Shown piece by piece: positions 34,323-44,609 of a DNA stretch of 45,369 nucleotides. The position numbers and the translations under genes were made by a program. Under the pieces are notes generated by a model. That model did not search any database. It was not told the origin of the DNA and was given only the letters and a program-made list of their open reading frames with translations. This stretch comes from Frankia sp. R82. GTDB taxonomy: Bacteria; Actinomycetota; Actinomycetes; Frankiales; Frankiaceae. Each line of letters starts with the position of its first letter. Position 1 is the stretch's first letter. Location of the stretch: positions 1 to 45,369 of the forward strand of contig NZ_JAMQQG010000014.1 of NCBI RefSeq assembly GCF_023716925.1, in the 5' to 3' direction.

Positions 34323-35842
34323 GACTGTTCCTCTCCTGTGCAGGCGTGGGAACGAGCAGATGCACGGGCATGCCGGGCCGGCAGCGCCGCGGCGGCCACC
34401 AGCGCAAGGCTGATCACGGTGATGACGGCGGCCAGGTGGTGCAGACCGCGACTGCCGGCATGATCGCCGAGGGTGAGCCCGACGAGGGCAGCCGCCAGGT
34501 TCGCCCCGACGTACTGGGACGTGCGGTACAGGCCGGAGGCGGTACCGAGACGCTCCGGCTGGGCCGCGGCGTACATGGCGGTCTGGTTTCCCATGTTGTT
34601 GAAGCCGTTGGGCAGCCCGAGCACGGCGGCGGCCAGCAGCAGTACACCCACCGGCGTCGCGCCGCCGATCCCGAGCAGGGCGAGGCTGCCCGCGAGCAGG
34701 CCGACCGAGCCGATGACCAGCAGCCGGCGGTTGTCGCCGCGGCGCGACATCCGGGTGGCGAGCACCGTGGCCACCACCCCGAGACACGCGATCGGCAGCA
34801 CGACCAGGCCTGCCTGGGCGCTGCTCATCCGCCGGCTCTGTTCCAACCACTGCGGAAGCCCGTAGAACACCGAGTAGAAGACGACGTAGGTCACCGCACA
34901 GCGCAGGTAGGTGGCCGTGAGCGGCCGGTTCGACGCGAGCATGCGCACGTCGATGAAGGGGCTGGCGCAATGCCGTTCCCAGCCGACCAGGACCAGCATG
35001 AGCAGCGCCGCGCCGACCAGGTCGAGCCAGATCGGACCGTGCGCCACCGAGAACAGGAACAGCAGTAGGAAGACCATGCCGCCGGCGAACAGGACGATAC
35101 CGAGCGGATCGAGTGCCCGCAGCGCCGCGCCCGCGGGCGTGTTCACGCGCGCGTCCCGGCGGATCCGGCGCAACGCCAGGACCAGCGCGAGGGCCGCGAC
35201 GGGGAGGTTCACCCAGAAGATCGACCGCCAGCCCGCCACCACCACCAGCACCCCGCCCAGCGGCGGGCCGAGCGCAACGGCGACCTGGGACGCCGCGGAG
35301 ATCGCGCCCAGCGCCGACGCGGAGCTCGCCTCAGGACCGGTGCGGTCGGCCCAGTCCCGCACCAGTGCGACACCCGCGGGATAGGCCGCCGACGTGCCGA
35401 CCCCCAACAGCACCCGCGCGATGAGCAGGTAGCCCAGGGTCGGGGCGAACGGCGCGGCACACGCTGCCACGATGATCATCAGGAGGCCGGCGCAGAAGAT
35501 CCGGCGCGGGCCGAACTGGTCGGCGAGCCGGCCCATCGTGGGCTGCGCCACCGCGTTCGCCAGATAGAGGCCCGAGACCAGCCACACCACCGAGGCGCCG
35601 GCGTGAAAGTGGTCCCCGATGGCAACCAGCGCCACCGCGATCATGGAGGAGTTCAGCGCGTTCAGCAGCGTCCCCAGCACCACCGGCAGCAACAGTGCCA
35701 GCGGCGGACGTGTCGCCGCCAGCGCGGGGATCGGCTGCGGGGGGGAGCTGAGGGGGGGAGCGGGGACCGGCCTGGTGCCGGCCACCGCTCCGGTGTCACT
35801 CGCGGTCATGACAGCCTCCCGACTACCGGAGTGTCCGGTCAT
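34313..35842 (-). CDS. MFS drug/metabolite exporter (DHA2-like)
   Basis: 509 residues. A cytoplasmic Pro-rich head is followed by many hydrophobic segments starting LLLPVVLGTLLNALNSSMIAV. MFS motif A is GRLADQFGPRRIF, and motif C-like GPPLGGVLVVVAGWRSIFWV is typical of DHA1/DHA2 drug:H+ antiporters; 14 segments are likely. ATG 35842 overlaps the marR stop (ATGA), supporting that start over ATG 35809. The regulator and hydrolase in the same operon suggest export of, or resistance to, a small aromatic compound. Confidence 0.9.
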   Translation of the reverse strand: MTGHSGSREAVMTASDTGAVAGTRPVPAPPLSSPPQPIPALAATRPPLALLLPVVLGTLLNALNSSMIAVALVAIGDHFHAGASVVWLVSGLYLANAVAQPTMGRLADQFGPRRIFCAGLLMIIVAACAAPFAPTLGYLLIARVLLGVGTSAAYPAGVALVRDWADRTGPEASSASALGAISAASQVAVALGPPLGGVLVVVAGWRSIFWVNLPVAALALVLALRRIRRDARVNTPAGAALRALDPLGIVLFAGGMVFLLLFLFSVAHGPIWLDLVGAALLMLVLVGWERHCASPFIDVRMLASNRPLTATYLRCAVTYVVFYSVFYGLPQWLEQSRRMSSAQAGLVVLPIACLGVVATVLATRMSRRGDNRRLLVIGSVGLLAGSLALLGIGGATPVGVLLLAAAVLGLPNGFNNMGNQTAMYAAAQPERLGTASGLYRTSQYVGANLAAALVGLTLGDHAGSRGLHHLAAVITVISLALVAAAALPARHARASARSHACTGEEQSCP

Positions 35843-36345
35843 CCAGATCCGCTGGGCCAGCCAGGGTGGACGGGATCCTCCAGCACGGACGGATCGGGCT
35901 CGGCCAGCAGCGACAGCAGCCGCGCCGACGCCCGCAGGAAGTCCTGTTCGACCGGGGACAGCCGTTTTTCGATCGCCCGCGCCAGCCAGGCGTCGCGCTG
36001 GCGGCGATCGGAACGCAGCAGCTCGCGACCAGCCTCGGTGATCGAGATGATCGACTGGCGACCGTCCGTCGGGTGACTGGTGCGGGCCACGAGCCCGGCA
36101 TCCTCCAGCCCGGCGAGGGTGCGGGTCATCGTCTGCGGCTGCACCCCCTCCTGGCCGGCGAGCTCCTTGGGGCTTGCGGGACCGAGCCGGTGCAGCCGCG
36201 AGAGCACGGACATCCGGGTCAGCCCGAGCTCATGCGCCGGGCGCTCCTGGCGCAGCCGCCGGGCCAGCCGGCCGACCGCAACCCGCACCTCGCTGGCCAG
36301 CGTGTCATCCAGCGACTCGACATCCTCACCCTCATCTCTACCCAT
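35839..36345 (-). CDS. MarR-family regulator
   Basis: 168 residues from ATG 36345; the upstream open frame is Cys-rich and not family-like. Winged helix: ELGLTRMSVLSRLHRLGPAS, PKELAGQEGVQPQTMTRTLA (recognition helix), GLEDAGLVARTSHPTDGRQS (wing with the DxR motif) and LLRSDRRQRDAWLARAIEKR (dimer helix). First gene of the MarR-MFS-isochorismatase operon, probably its own repressor relieved by the transported ligand. A perfect palindrome lies 28 bp upstream of the start. Confidence 0.9.
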   Translation of the reverse strand: MGRDEGEDVESLDDTLASEVRVAVGRLARRLRQERPAHELGLTRMSVLSRLHRLGPASPKELAGQEGVQPQTMTRTLAGLEDAGLVARTSHPTDGRQSIISITEAGRELLRSDRRQRDAWLARAIEKRLSPVEQDFLRASARLLSLLAEPDPSVLEDPVHPGWPSGSG

Positions 36346-36694
36346 ATTGTCAGCATAGCTTATCAGCTTGGGGCAGACAAGTCTGCACCCCGACCGGCAC
36401 GCGACACACCCCGCACATCCCGAGCACACCCAGCACAGCCGAGTGACAGTTGCCACATTTACCCACCAATGGCGAGCAAAAAGTTACTTTCAGTGAAAAT
36501 TTTTGGCCATCTAGCGGCATATCTCCCGGTCAGGCCGTCATCACGTCGGTCATCGCGCCACACCGAGTAACACTTTTCCTGTACGAGCGGGGCACCCGGA
36601 CCATCAGCCGACTCCACTCGCTACCCAGCAAAGATGTTCGCCATGCGCAGTATCTGGAGGCGAAAAGGTCCTCACGAAGGGAGAGGTTGCACAG
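36346..36694. promoter_or_regulatory. Intergenic region between marR and the CaiB remnant
   Basis: 349 bp, AT-richer than its surroundings (around 36470-36520 in particular). It holds the marR promoter and palindrome at the left. No gene is recognised. GGGAGAGG near 36680 would serve as the ribosome site for the GTG at 36695. Confidence 0.45.
36373..36386. promoter_or_regulatory. Candidate MarR operator
   Basis: GCAGACAAGTCTGC, two perfect 6-bp arms round AA, 28-41 bp before the marR ATG. Position and symmetry suit a MarR dimer. The TTGTC/GACAA pair at 36377/36347 may extend it. Confidence 0.45.
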
Positions 36695-36930
36695 GTGTCT
36701 CCTACTCCGAACGCGCCGCGCGGGCCGCTCGCGGGTCTGCGGGTCAGAGCACCACGATGAACCTCGGCCGGCCTGGGGGGCAGGAGCTGTTCCGCCGGCT
36801 GGCCGCCGGTGCCGACGTGGTGATCGAGAACTTCCGGCCCGGCACCCTGGAACGCTGGGGCCTGGACTACGACACGCTGCGCGCCGACAACCCCGGGCTG
36901 ATCCTGGTCCGCGTCACCGGCTTCGGCTGA
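36695..36930 (+). pseudogene. CaiB-type CoA-transferase remnant
   Basis: GTG 36695 with a good ribosome site starts SPTPNAPRGPLAGLRV, the standard CaiB/BaiF N-terminus, then a stop at 36758. A second frame continues with NLGRPGGQELFRRLAAGAD, VVIENFRPGTLERWGLDYDT and LILVRVTGFG, then stops at 36928-36930. The long middle and C-terminal parts, including the catalytic Asp region, are missing. At least two deletions therefore occurred. Intact members run near 400 residues. Confidence 0.85.
36763..36817 (+). repeat. 54-bp inverted repeat, right copy
   Basis: Matches the reverse complement of 33551-33604 with a single G insertion. Lies in the CaiB remnant and faces the opposite way to the left copy, 3.2 kb apart. 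Confidence 0.85.
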
Positions 36931-36938
36931 CCAGCGGG

Positions 36939-37580
36939 CGCTGCCAGGACGACATCCAGGCGGTCTGTGGTCCGGGCCTCGCCGGCGTGCGGCTGCCGAA
37001 GATCGAGCACCCCGAGGACGTCCACCGGGTCGCCGGCTGGCTGGCCGCGGCCGACTGCGAGGCGGGCGTCGACCTGCTGTTGGAGTCCGCCTTCGCGGTG
37101 GAGATGGCCTACCCGCTGGCCATGGCCTCGCCGCGGGTCCGCATGCTCGGCCTCGGTGAGGAGGACCTGCGCGCCGACCTGCGCAGCGCAACCGACACGG
37201 CGACCCTGGACGCCAGCCGCACCCGCTGCGTGATCGCCTCCCGGGCGGCCCGGCTACCCAACCCCGCGCAGAGCGTCTTCCCCCAGGTGCGCGACCTCCC
37301 CGGGCTGGTGGCGTCGAGCCGGCGGGGCAAGGCCATGGGATTCGTGGGCCGGATGGCCATCCACCCCAGCCAGCTTCCCGTCATCCACGAGGTGTTCACG
37401 CCGACCGACGCGGAGATCGCCGACGCACTGGCGATCAGTGAGGTGGCGAGTGCGGCGCAGGCGCACAGTGCCTCGATCGTCATCACCGAGGACGGCCGCA
37501 CGGTCGGCCCACCGATGCTCGCCCACGCCCGCCAGCTCCTCGACCTTGCCGCCACGATGGAGGTACGACAGGCATGCTGA
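36939..37580 (+). pseudogene. CitE/HpcH-type lyase remnant
   Basis: About 213 codons in one open frame with no start of its own. It begins at CQDDIQAVCGPGLAGVRLPK and continues through ADCEAGVDLLLESAFAVEMA, SRTRCVIASRAARLPNPAQS, MGFVGRMAIHPSQLPVIHEV and ASIVITEDGRTVGPPMLAHA. This is the CitE-like beta subunit fold, lacking the first 75 or so residues with the first substrate-binding arginine. It follows the CaiB remnant without a gap, so one deletion probably removed both the CaiB tail and the CitE head. Its stop overlaps the cyclase ATG. Confidence 0.8.
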
Positions 37581-37991
37581 CCACTGCGCCAGTGACCACT
37601 GCGCCAGTGACCACTGCGGTGACCTCCGAGCCGACCGGACCCGATCGGCTGCTCGAGACCGTCCGGGCCGGCGTCACGGTGTTCGACCTGGCCCAGCCGC
37701 TGGAGAACGGCATGCCATGCTCGCCGAACCACCCCGGCTTCCGCCCCGGCCGCCTATCTGGGCACCGAGACAGGAGTGCCGGGTGCCACCGTGTCGGCGG
37801 CCCGGTGGCTGGCCGAACGGGGTGTCATCGCCGCGGGCGCCGACACCACCGCGTTCGAGCAGATCACCCCCGGCGCCGGACATCGCACCCTCCCGGTACA
37901 CCGGATCCTGCTGGTCGAGCACGGCGTCCACATCATCGAGCACCTCACGCTGGAGTCCCTGGCCGACACCGCCCGCCCTCCGAGGTCCTGA
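37574..37991 (+). pseudogene. Cyclase-family (kynurenine formamidase-like) remnant
   Basis: ATG 37574 overlaps the CitE stop. The N-terminus contains three copies of TTAPV-like repeat from a 15-bp tandem repeat (37579-37620), then TVFDLAQPLENGMPCSPNHP, typical of this family. The frame is then lost; another frame resumes with GATVSAARWLAERGVIAAGA, DTTAFEQI and HRILLVEHGVHIIEHLTLES. The metal-binding HxGTHxD region is missing between them. Last residues are abnormal. A broken gene. Confidence 0.78.
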
Positions 37992-38168
37992 TCACGGCCG
38001 AGTCACCGAAGCCGGCGGCCCGCGGCTGCGCGCGGGCCATGCACCGAGTGCGAACCGCACCGGATCAGCCCGGAGGAGGCCGCGCGCTGACGGACCGAAG
38101 CAGCACCGTCCCGGGGAGCTGAGCGAGATCCCCGGGGCCGCGGACAGCCTGGATGTTCCGCCGGACCG

Positions 38169-38441
38169 TCAGCGCAGGCCGGTGGCGGCGCAGGCGTCGG
38201 GGAGCGTCGGCCAGCCGGTGCCGAGCATCAGCCAGCCATCATGGCCGGCGAGCCGGTTCGTCGGATCGTGGACCTTGACCTGCCAGCTGCCGGCGCTGGT
38301 CTCCCGGGCATAGGCGGCCTTGCCCTGGTACGTGCCGTAGTAGCTACCAAGCTTCGCTGCCGGTTGGGCCTGCGCTGCGGCGGCGGGTGTCGCGGTGGCG
38401 GGTGTCGAGGGGGATTCGGCGAGGACGTCCTTGGAGGGCAT
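38169..38441 (-). CDS. Small protein of unknown function
   Basis: 90 residues, not recognised. An Ala/Pro/Thr-rich N-terminal third leads to an aromatic-rich domain with LGSYYGTYQGKAAYARETSA and GHDGWLMLGTGWPTLPDAC. The second part looks like a folded small domain. No signal peptide. It stands alone between remnants. Confidence 0.5.
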   Translation of the reverse strand: MPSKDVLAESPSTPATATPAAAAQAQPAAKLGSYYGTYQGKAAYARETSAGSWQVKVHDPTNRLAGHDGWLMLGTGWPTLPDACAATGLR

Positions 38442-38596
38442 GGCTGGCTCCCACGGGGAGAGAGCACCGGGGTACCCGGCGGTGAGCGGTCATGCTCGCG
38501 GGATGCGGCATGGTTGCGGCGGTCCGCTCCGGGTCGGCTGGTACTCAGCATCCTCACTCTACGCCCACACTGCCACTCGAAACGTGAGGAGCGGGC

Positions 38597-38860
38597 GTGA
38601 GCGGACGACCAGGCCCGGACCGCGGTCGCCAGCGCCGAGTTCGTGCGGGCGGTGGACGACGTGCAGTACCGGCTGGGCGAGGGCCGTGCCTGCTGGCGCT
38701 CGAGTCGGGGCGCACCCAGGTGTCGCTGCTGCCCGATCGGGTGGTGGGCGCCATGACCGTCTACGCCCAGGTCCTGTCGCAGTCACAGCGGCTGGCCGCC
38801 CAGCTGCAGGAGGCGTTGACCAGCCGGGCCGTCATCGACCAGGCGCCGGGGTCATCATGA
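38597..38860 (+). pseudogene. GAF-ANTAR regulator remnant
   Basis: One frame reads AEFVRAVDDVQYRLGEG, typical of the GAF domain in actinobacterial GAF-ANTAR proteins. The continuation GPCLLALESGRTQVSLL is in a second frame, then VVGAMTVYAQVLSQSQRLAA and LQEALTSRAVIDQAPGSS, the start of ANTAR. The ANTAR end (KGILM onward) is lost, and most of the GAF domain is missing. Frameshift plus deletions. Confidence 0.65.
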
Positions 38861-38967
38861 GCCGTACGGGCAGCGGGCCCGAGGAGGCGGCGGAACAGGA
38901 CCCCACCGACCGCTGGGCGCCGTGGATCCACCCCCCAGCGGTCGGTGGCAGCCGGGCAGAGGACGGG

Positions 38968-39396
38968 TCAGCCCGCGGGCTCGAGCGCCCAGCCACGGTC
39001 CTCGCCGAACACCGGCGACAGGGCCACCATCGGCGGGAAGACCAGAGCTGGGTGCAGGCCGAGGGTGAGCTCGTTCTCCACGACGCCGATGGTGACGGTG
39101 TTCGGCCGTGGGCCGTCGCTGATCCGCCACTCACGGGCCTCGGGAAGGGGACGGACCCGCTCGAACACGTCCGGTTCGCCGTCGAAGCCGACGAACAGCG
39201 GCGCGGAGACCTGGCGAATCGTGTAGGTGCTGTCGCCGTTGTGACCGCTTCCGCTCTGCCTGATCTCCCAGTCCTGACCGGGGCCCTCGCCGGGCAGCAG
39301 GAAGATGTTGTTCCGGTCGGGCGAGCTCAGAGTCAGGTTGTCCCGGCCGTCGATTCTGATCCGGTAGACACCATCAGCGATTTTTCCCACGGTCAA
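38968..39396 (-). CDS. Beta-trefoil-like protein (possible I66-type protease inhibitor)
   Basis: 142 residues. The pattern DGVYRIRIDGRDNLTLSSPD, QDWEIRQ, YTIRQVSAPLFVGFDGEPD, REWRISDG and GEDRGWALEPAG repeats a strand plus Trp-x-I motif three times, as in beta-trefoils. It resembles fungal cospin-type I66 inhibitors in spacing. No signal peptide is apparent. Family assignment is from pattern only; a ricin-B-like lectin is the alternative. Confidence 0.5.
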   Translation of the reverse strand: MTVGKIADGVYRIRIDGRDNLTLSSPDRNNIFLLPGEGPGQDWEIRQSGSGHNGDSTYTIRQVSAPLFVGFDGEPDVFERVRPLPEAREWRISDGPRPNTVTIGVVENELTLGLHPALVFPPMVALSPVFGEDRGWALEPAG

Positions 39397-39684
39397 CCCC
39401 GTTCCTGGTCATGAGGTAACCGGCCCTAATACGACCGGTTCGGACAATCGGGCGCTGTGGTCTCGGCAGGACCACTTCCTGCGAGCCGGTACGCCACCCG
39501 TGTTGTCGGACCCATCATGCCCATGCGCTCGGTACCAGACCGCGAGCGCCACGCACTCGATTCCGCAGCGCACCCATTTTCCTGCAATCCTGACTACGTC
39601 TTCTTTGCCCTTTTTCCGTGCGCAGCCCGACACCTTTGCCCTGCCCAGGAGGACGAGCGGGAACCAGCACCGCAACGACGGACA

Positions 39685-39705
39685 CCCCACCCGTGTGGTG
39701 ACGGA
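39685..39705. repeat. 21-bp direct repeat, left copy
   Basis: CCCCACCCGTGTGGTGACGG plus A, identical to 40075-40095. In this copy the right arm that would complete the hairpin is absent. Confidence 0.8.
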
Positions 39706-40069
39706 CAGGGGACCATCGCCCTGACCGGAACGCTTCCCATCGTTGGTGACCGGCTCCGTCATGTCTACGGCTTCGACGATCCGGGGGAACGCCCTCGCGC
39801 CATCGAGAACATCCACCGGTCCGCCGTCCGGACCCGCTGCCCGCCGCCGCTCCAGCGGAAGCCGCGGTCCACCCCATTTTCGGCACAGTCCCGCCTCGGG
39901 CGAGATACGCATCGTCGTGTCGTCGGGAAACCGACCCGCGGCCGGCAGGAGAGACGATCTCAGACCGCCGAAAAATCCGGCTGTTCCACCGGGATCATCT
40001 GAGCCCTGGGGATATCGGCCCGGACACGCCACTCAGAAAAGATCGGAGGGGCGTCGCACCGGGAATGGT

Positions 40070-40105
40070 CGACGCCCCACCCGTGTGGTGACGGATGGGG
40101 CGTCG
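40070..40105 (-). terminator. Hairpin after icd
   Basis: CGACGCCCCA (40070-40079) and TGGGGCGTCG (40096-40105) pair over 10 bp with a 16-base loop, just downstream of the icd stop at 40119. No T-run. Its loop and left arm are the second copy of the 21-bp repeat. Confidence 0.7.
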
Positions 40106-40118
40106 CGGTGCGGGTGGC

Positions 40119-42347
<2,229 letters not shown>

Positions 42348-42552
42348 TCCGCTTCACGTCTGGTCCGTCTGGGTATCACGATATGCCGCGAGCTCTCCGC
42401 ATTCTGGCCGCCACCGCTCCCACGCACCGTGATCACTGCCGGACCCCCGCCGAACCCCCGCCGATCAGGCGTCGAACCCCCCGTCCCGCAGCCACCGTCA
42501 CGCCCCGCACCCACCCGGACCGGCCGGTGCACCGTCGACCCGGCGGTCGAGG

Positions 42553-44448
42553 TCAGGGCCCCGGCCGGAAGGATGCGACGACGGTGCGGAACTGGGCCGC
42601 ACTGGCCGCCCACCGGTCCTCGGGGACCCGCCAGCGCAGGGCGTAGCCGTGCCCGTCGCGCACCACCCCGAGATCGAGCACGTGGATGGTGCGTCCGTCC
42701 GCGGTGAAGGTGAACTCCCAGGCCGCGGACGTGGTGCCGGCGCCGCCGTCGGCTGGGTCGATCGCCAGGCGCCGGTAGCCCGGCGAGGTCGTTCGGACGG
42801 CGGGCTCGAGGTCGTGCCAGGCGTCGATGGCCGAGGGGCCGGCCTTGGCCTGGGTCTCGATCAGCAGGTCCGGATAGCCGGATGGGGCGGTGGCCACGAA
42901 CCTCGCGCCGTCACCCGAGGTCTGCCACCCGGACGGCAGCGCGACGGACCAGCCCAGGGCGTCCCGGTGCGCGGTGTACCCGGCCGGGACGGTCGCGGGC
43001 TTCGTGGAACTCGGGACCAGAGCACCAAGATCGTCAAGGCTGGCGGTGCCTCCACCCGCCCCGTCCTCGGTGCCGCTCGTGCTGGTTCGCCCACCGGACG
43101 GTGCGGCGCTCGCGGTGGTGGGCGAGCCGGCGGAGGCCGTCGGGGTCGGCGCCCCGGCCGTCCCGATCGCCGCGCCGGAGCGGGCCGGCCCGGCCAGCTG
43201 CTGCTGCGGCCTCTCCCCGTCCCCGCCGAACAGCAGGCCCACCAGGATGCCCGCCACGACGAGCACCGCGACGGCCACTCCCGCCAGCACCCACCATCCC
43301 CGGTACCGCGACCGTTCTCCCCCGACCGGGCCAGCGTCCACCGCCGGCGCGGATGACCCCCCCGCCACCGGGCCCGGCTCGTCCGACGCGGGCACGGCAG
43401 CAGGCGTGGGCACGGCAGCAGGCGTGGGCACGGCAGCCGGATCCGCCTCCCCGCCTTCGTCAGGTGCCCCGACATCGCCGGCAGCCGCAGCGGCGTCCGC
43501 CTCGACGAGAACCGGATCTGGCGGGACGACGGCCTCGTCCGCGAGTGGGTCACTGGCCAGGTCGGGGGGGAGGAGGTCGAGCAGGGTGCGGCCGGTCTGG
43601 GCCTCGCCAAGGCGTTCGGCGACCTCGCGCAGCCGGCCGCGGGCCTCGGCCAGAGACGGGCGGTGGGCCGGGTCGGCGGAGAGCAGTTCGGTGAGGACGC
43701 CACGCAGCGGACCACTGTGCTCGAAGGGACGGCGCCGGTCCGCGACCACGGCGGCGAGAATGCCCAGCGGACCCTCTCCGGCGAACGGCGGGACGCCCTC
43801 CACCGCGGTGAACAGGGTGGCTCCGAGGCCCCAGACGTCGGCGGCGATGCCGACCCGGGCACCGTGGGCCCGTTCGGGTGCGATGTAGGCAGGCGAGCCG
43901 ACGAGCATCCCGGTCGCAGTCAGGGCGGCATCGCCCTCGGTGATGGCGATGCCGAAGTCGGTGAGCCGGGCGTGACCATCCTGCGTGACCAGGACGTTGC
44001 CGGGCTTGACGTCACGGTGAATCACACCCGAGCGGTGCGCGGCCTCCAGGGCGTAGGCGAGGCTGACGCCGATCCGGGCGACCTCCAGGGCCGGCAGCCG
44101 GCCCCGCTCGCGGATCAGATCGGACAGCGACGCCCCGTCGACGTACTCCATGACGATCCAGGTGCGGTCGTCGGTGTGCAGGACGTCGTAGACGGTGACC
44201 AGACCGGGATGACGCAGCCGGGCGGCGGTGCGGGCCTCGCGCAGCACCCGCTGGGCGAACACCTCCGCTTCGGCCTCGGATGCCGCCGGCGGGCGCCGCA
44301 GCTCCTTGATCGCCACCTTCCGGCGCAGCAGCATGTCCTCGCCCTCGCGGACGACGCCACCACCGCCCCGGCCGAGGACGCGCCCGAGTCGGTAGCGGCC
44401 GGCAAGGCTGCGCTCCTGGCTGGCATCTCGGTCGGTCGGCATCGGCAT
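42553..44448 (-). CDS. Membrane Ser/Thr protein kinase
   Basis: 631 residues. Residues 18-280 are a Hanks-type kinase: glycine loop GRVLGRGGGGVV, VAIKEL (K48), EYVDGASLSDLI, HRDVKPGN (D146), DFG (164-166), GSPAYIAPERAHG and DVWGLGATLF. A Pro/Ala linker carries a triplicated AVPTPA encoded by an 18-bp DNA repeat (43391-43440). One membrane helix, WWVLAGVAVAVLVVAGILVG, lies near 380-403. The outside part ends with a domain of about 130 residues (YTAHRDALGWSVALPSGWQT onward to FRTVVASFRPGP), common in actinobacterial kinases; no PASTA repeats. Ligand and targets unknown. Confidence 0.94.
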   Translation of the reverse strand: MPMPTDRDASQERSLAGRYRLGRVLGRGGGGVVREGEDMLLRRKVAIKELRRPPAASEAEAEVFAQRVLREARTAARLRHPGLVTVYDVLHTDDRTWIVMEYVDGASLSDLIRERGRLPALEVARIGVSLAYALEAAHRSGVIHRDVKPGNVLVTQDGHARLTDFGIAITEGDAALTATGMLVGSPAYIAPERAHGARVGIAADVWGLGATLFTAVEGVPPFAGEGPLGILAAVVADRRRPFEHSGPLRGVLTELLSADPAHRPSLAEARGRLREVAERLGEAQTGRTLLDLLPPDLASDPLADEAVVPPDPVLVEADAAAAAGDVGAPDEGGEADPAAVPTPAAVPTPAAVPASDEPGPVAGGSSAPAVDAGPVGGERSRYRGWWVLAGVAVAVLVVAGILVGLLFGGDGERPQQQLAGPARSGAAIGTAGAPTPTASAGSPTTASAAPSGGRTSTSGTEDGAGGGTASLDDLGALVPSSTKPATVPAGYTAHRDALGWSVALPSGWQTSGDGARFVATAPSGYPDLLIETQAKAGPSAIDAWHDLEPAVRTTSPGYRRLAIDPADGGAGTTSAAWEFTFTADGRTIHVLDLGVVRDGHGYALRWRVPEDRWAASAAQFRTVVASFRPGP

Positions 44449-44609
44449 GGCTCGCCCTGTCCCCCCTCATGTCAGAGATGTCACCGCAATGCACCCATCC
44501 TCCGACGTGCGCACCGCGCAGGCCGGGTATATGGCACGGCGAGCCGCGATCCACATCTCGACGGTGACCGCTGGTGTACACAGACGCGTCGGTGCAGCAG
44601 GGTGGTGTC

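Larger units (their letters stand above)
39397..40118. other. 0.7-kb region without a recognisable gene
   Basis: Open frames exist on both strands (39409-40032 minus, 39457-40002 plus), but neither gives a family-like protein. It holds the first copy of a 21-bp direct repeat at 39685-39705 and the icd terminator at its right end. It may be a decayed segment. Confidence 0.5.

Noticed and set aside
39409-40032. 207-codon minus-strand frame in the gap before icd
   Set aside because: Protein is not family-like, the opposite strand is equally open, and no ribosome site was convincing.
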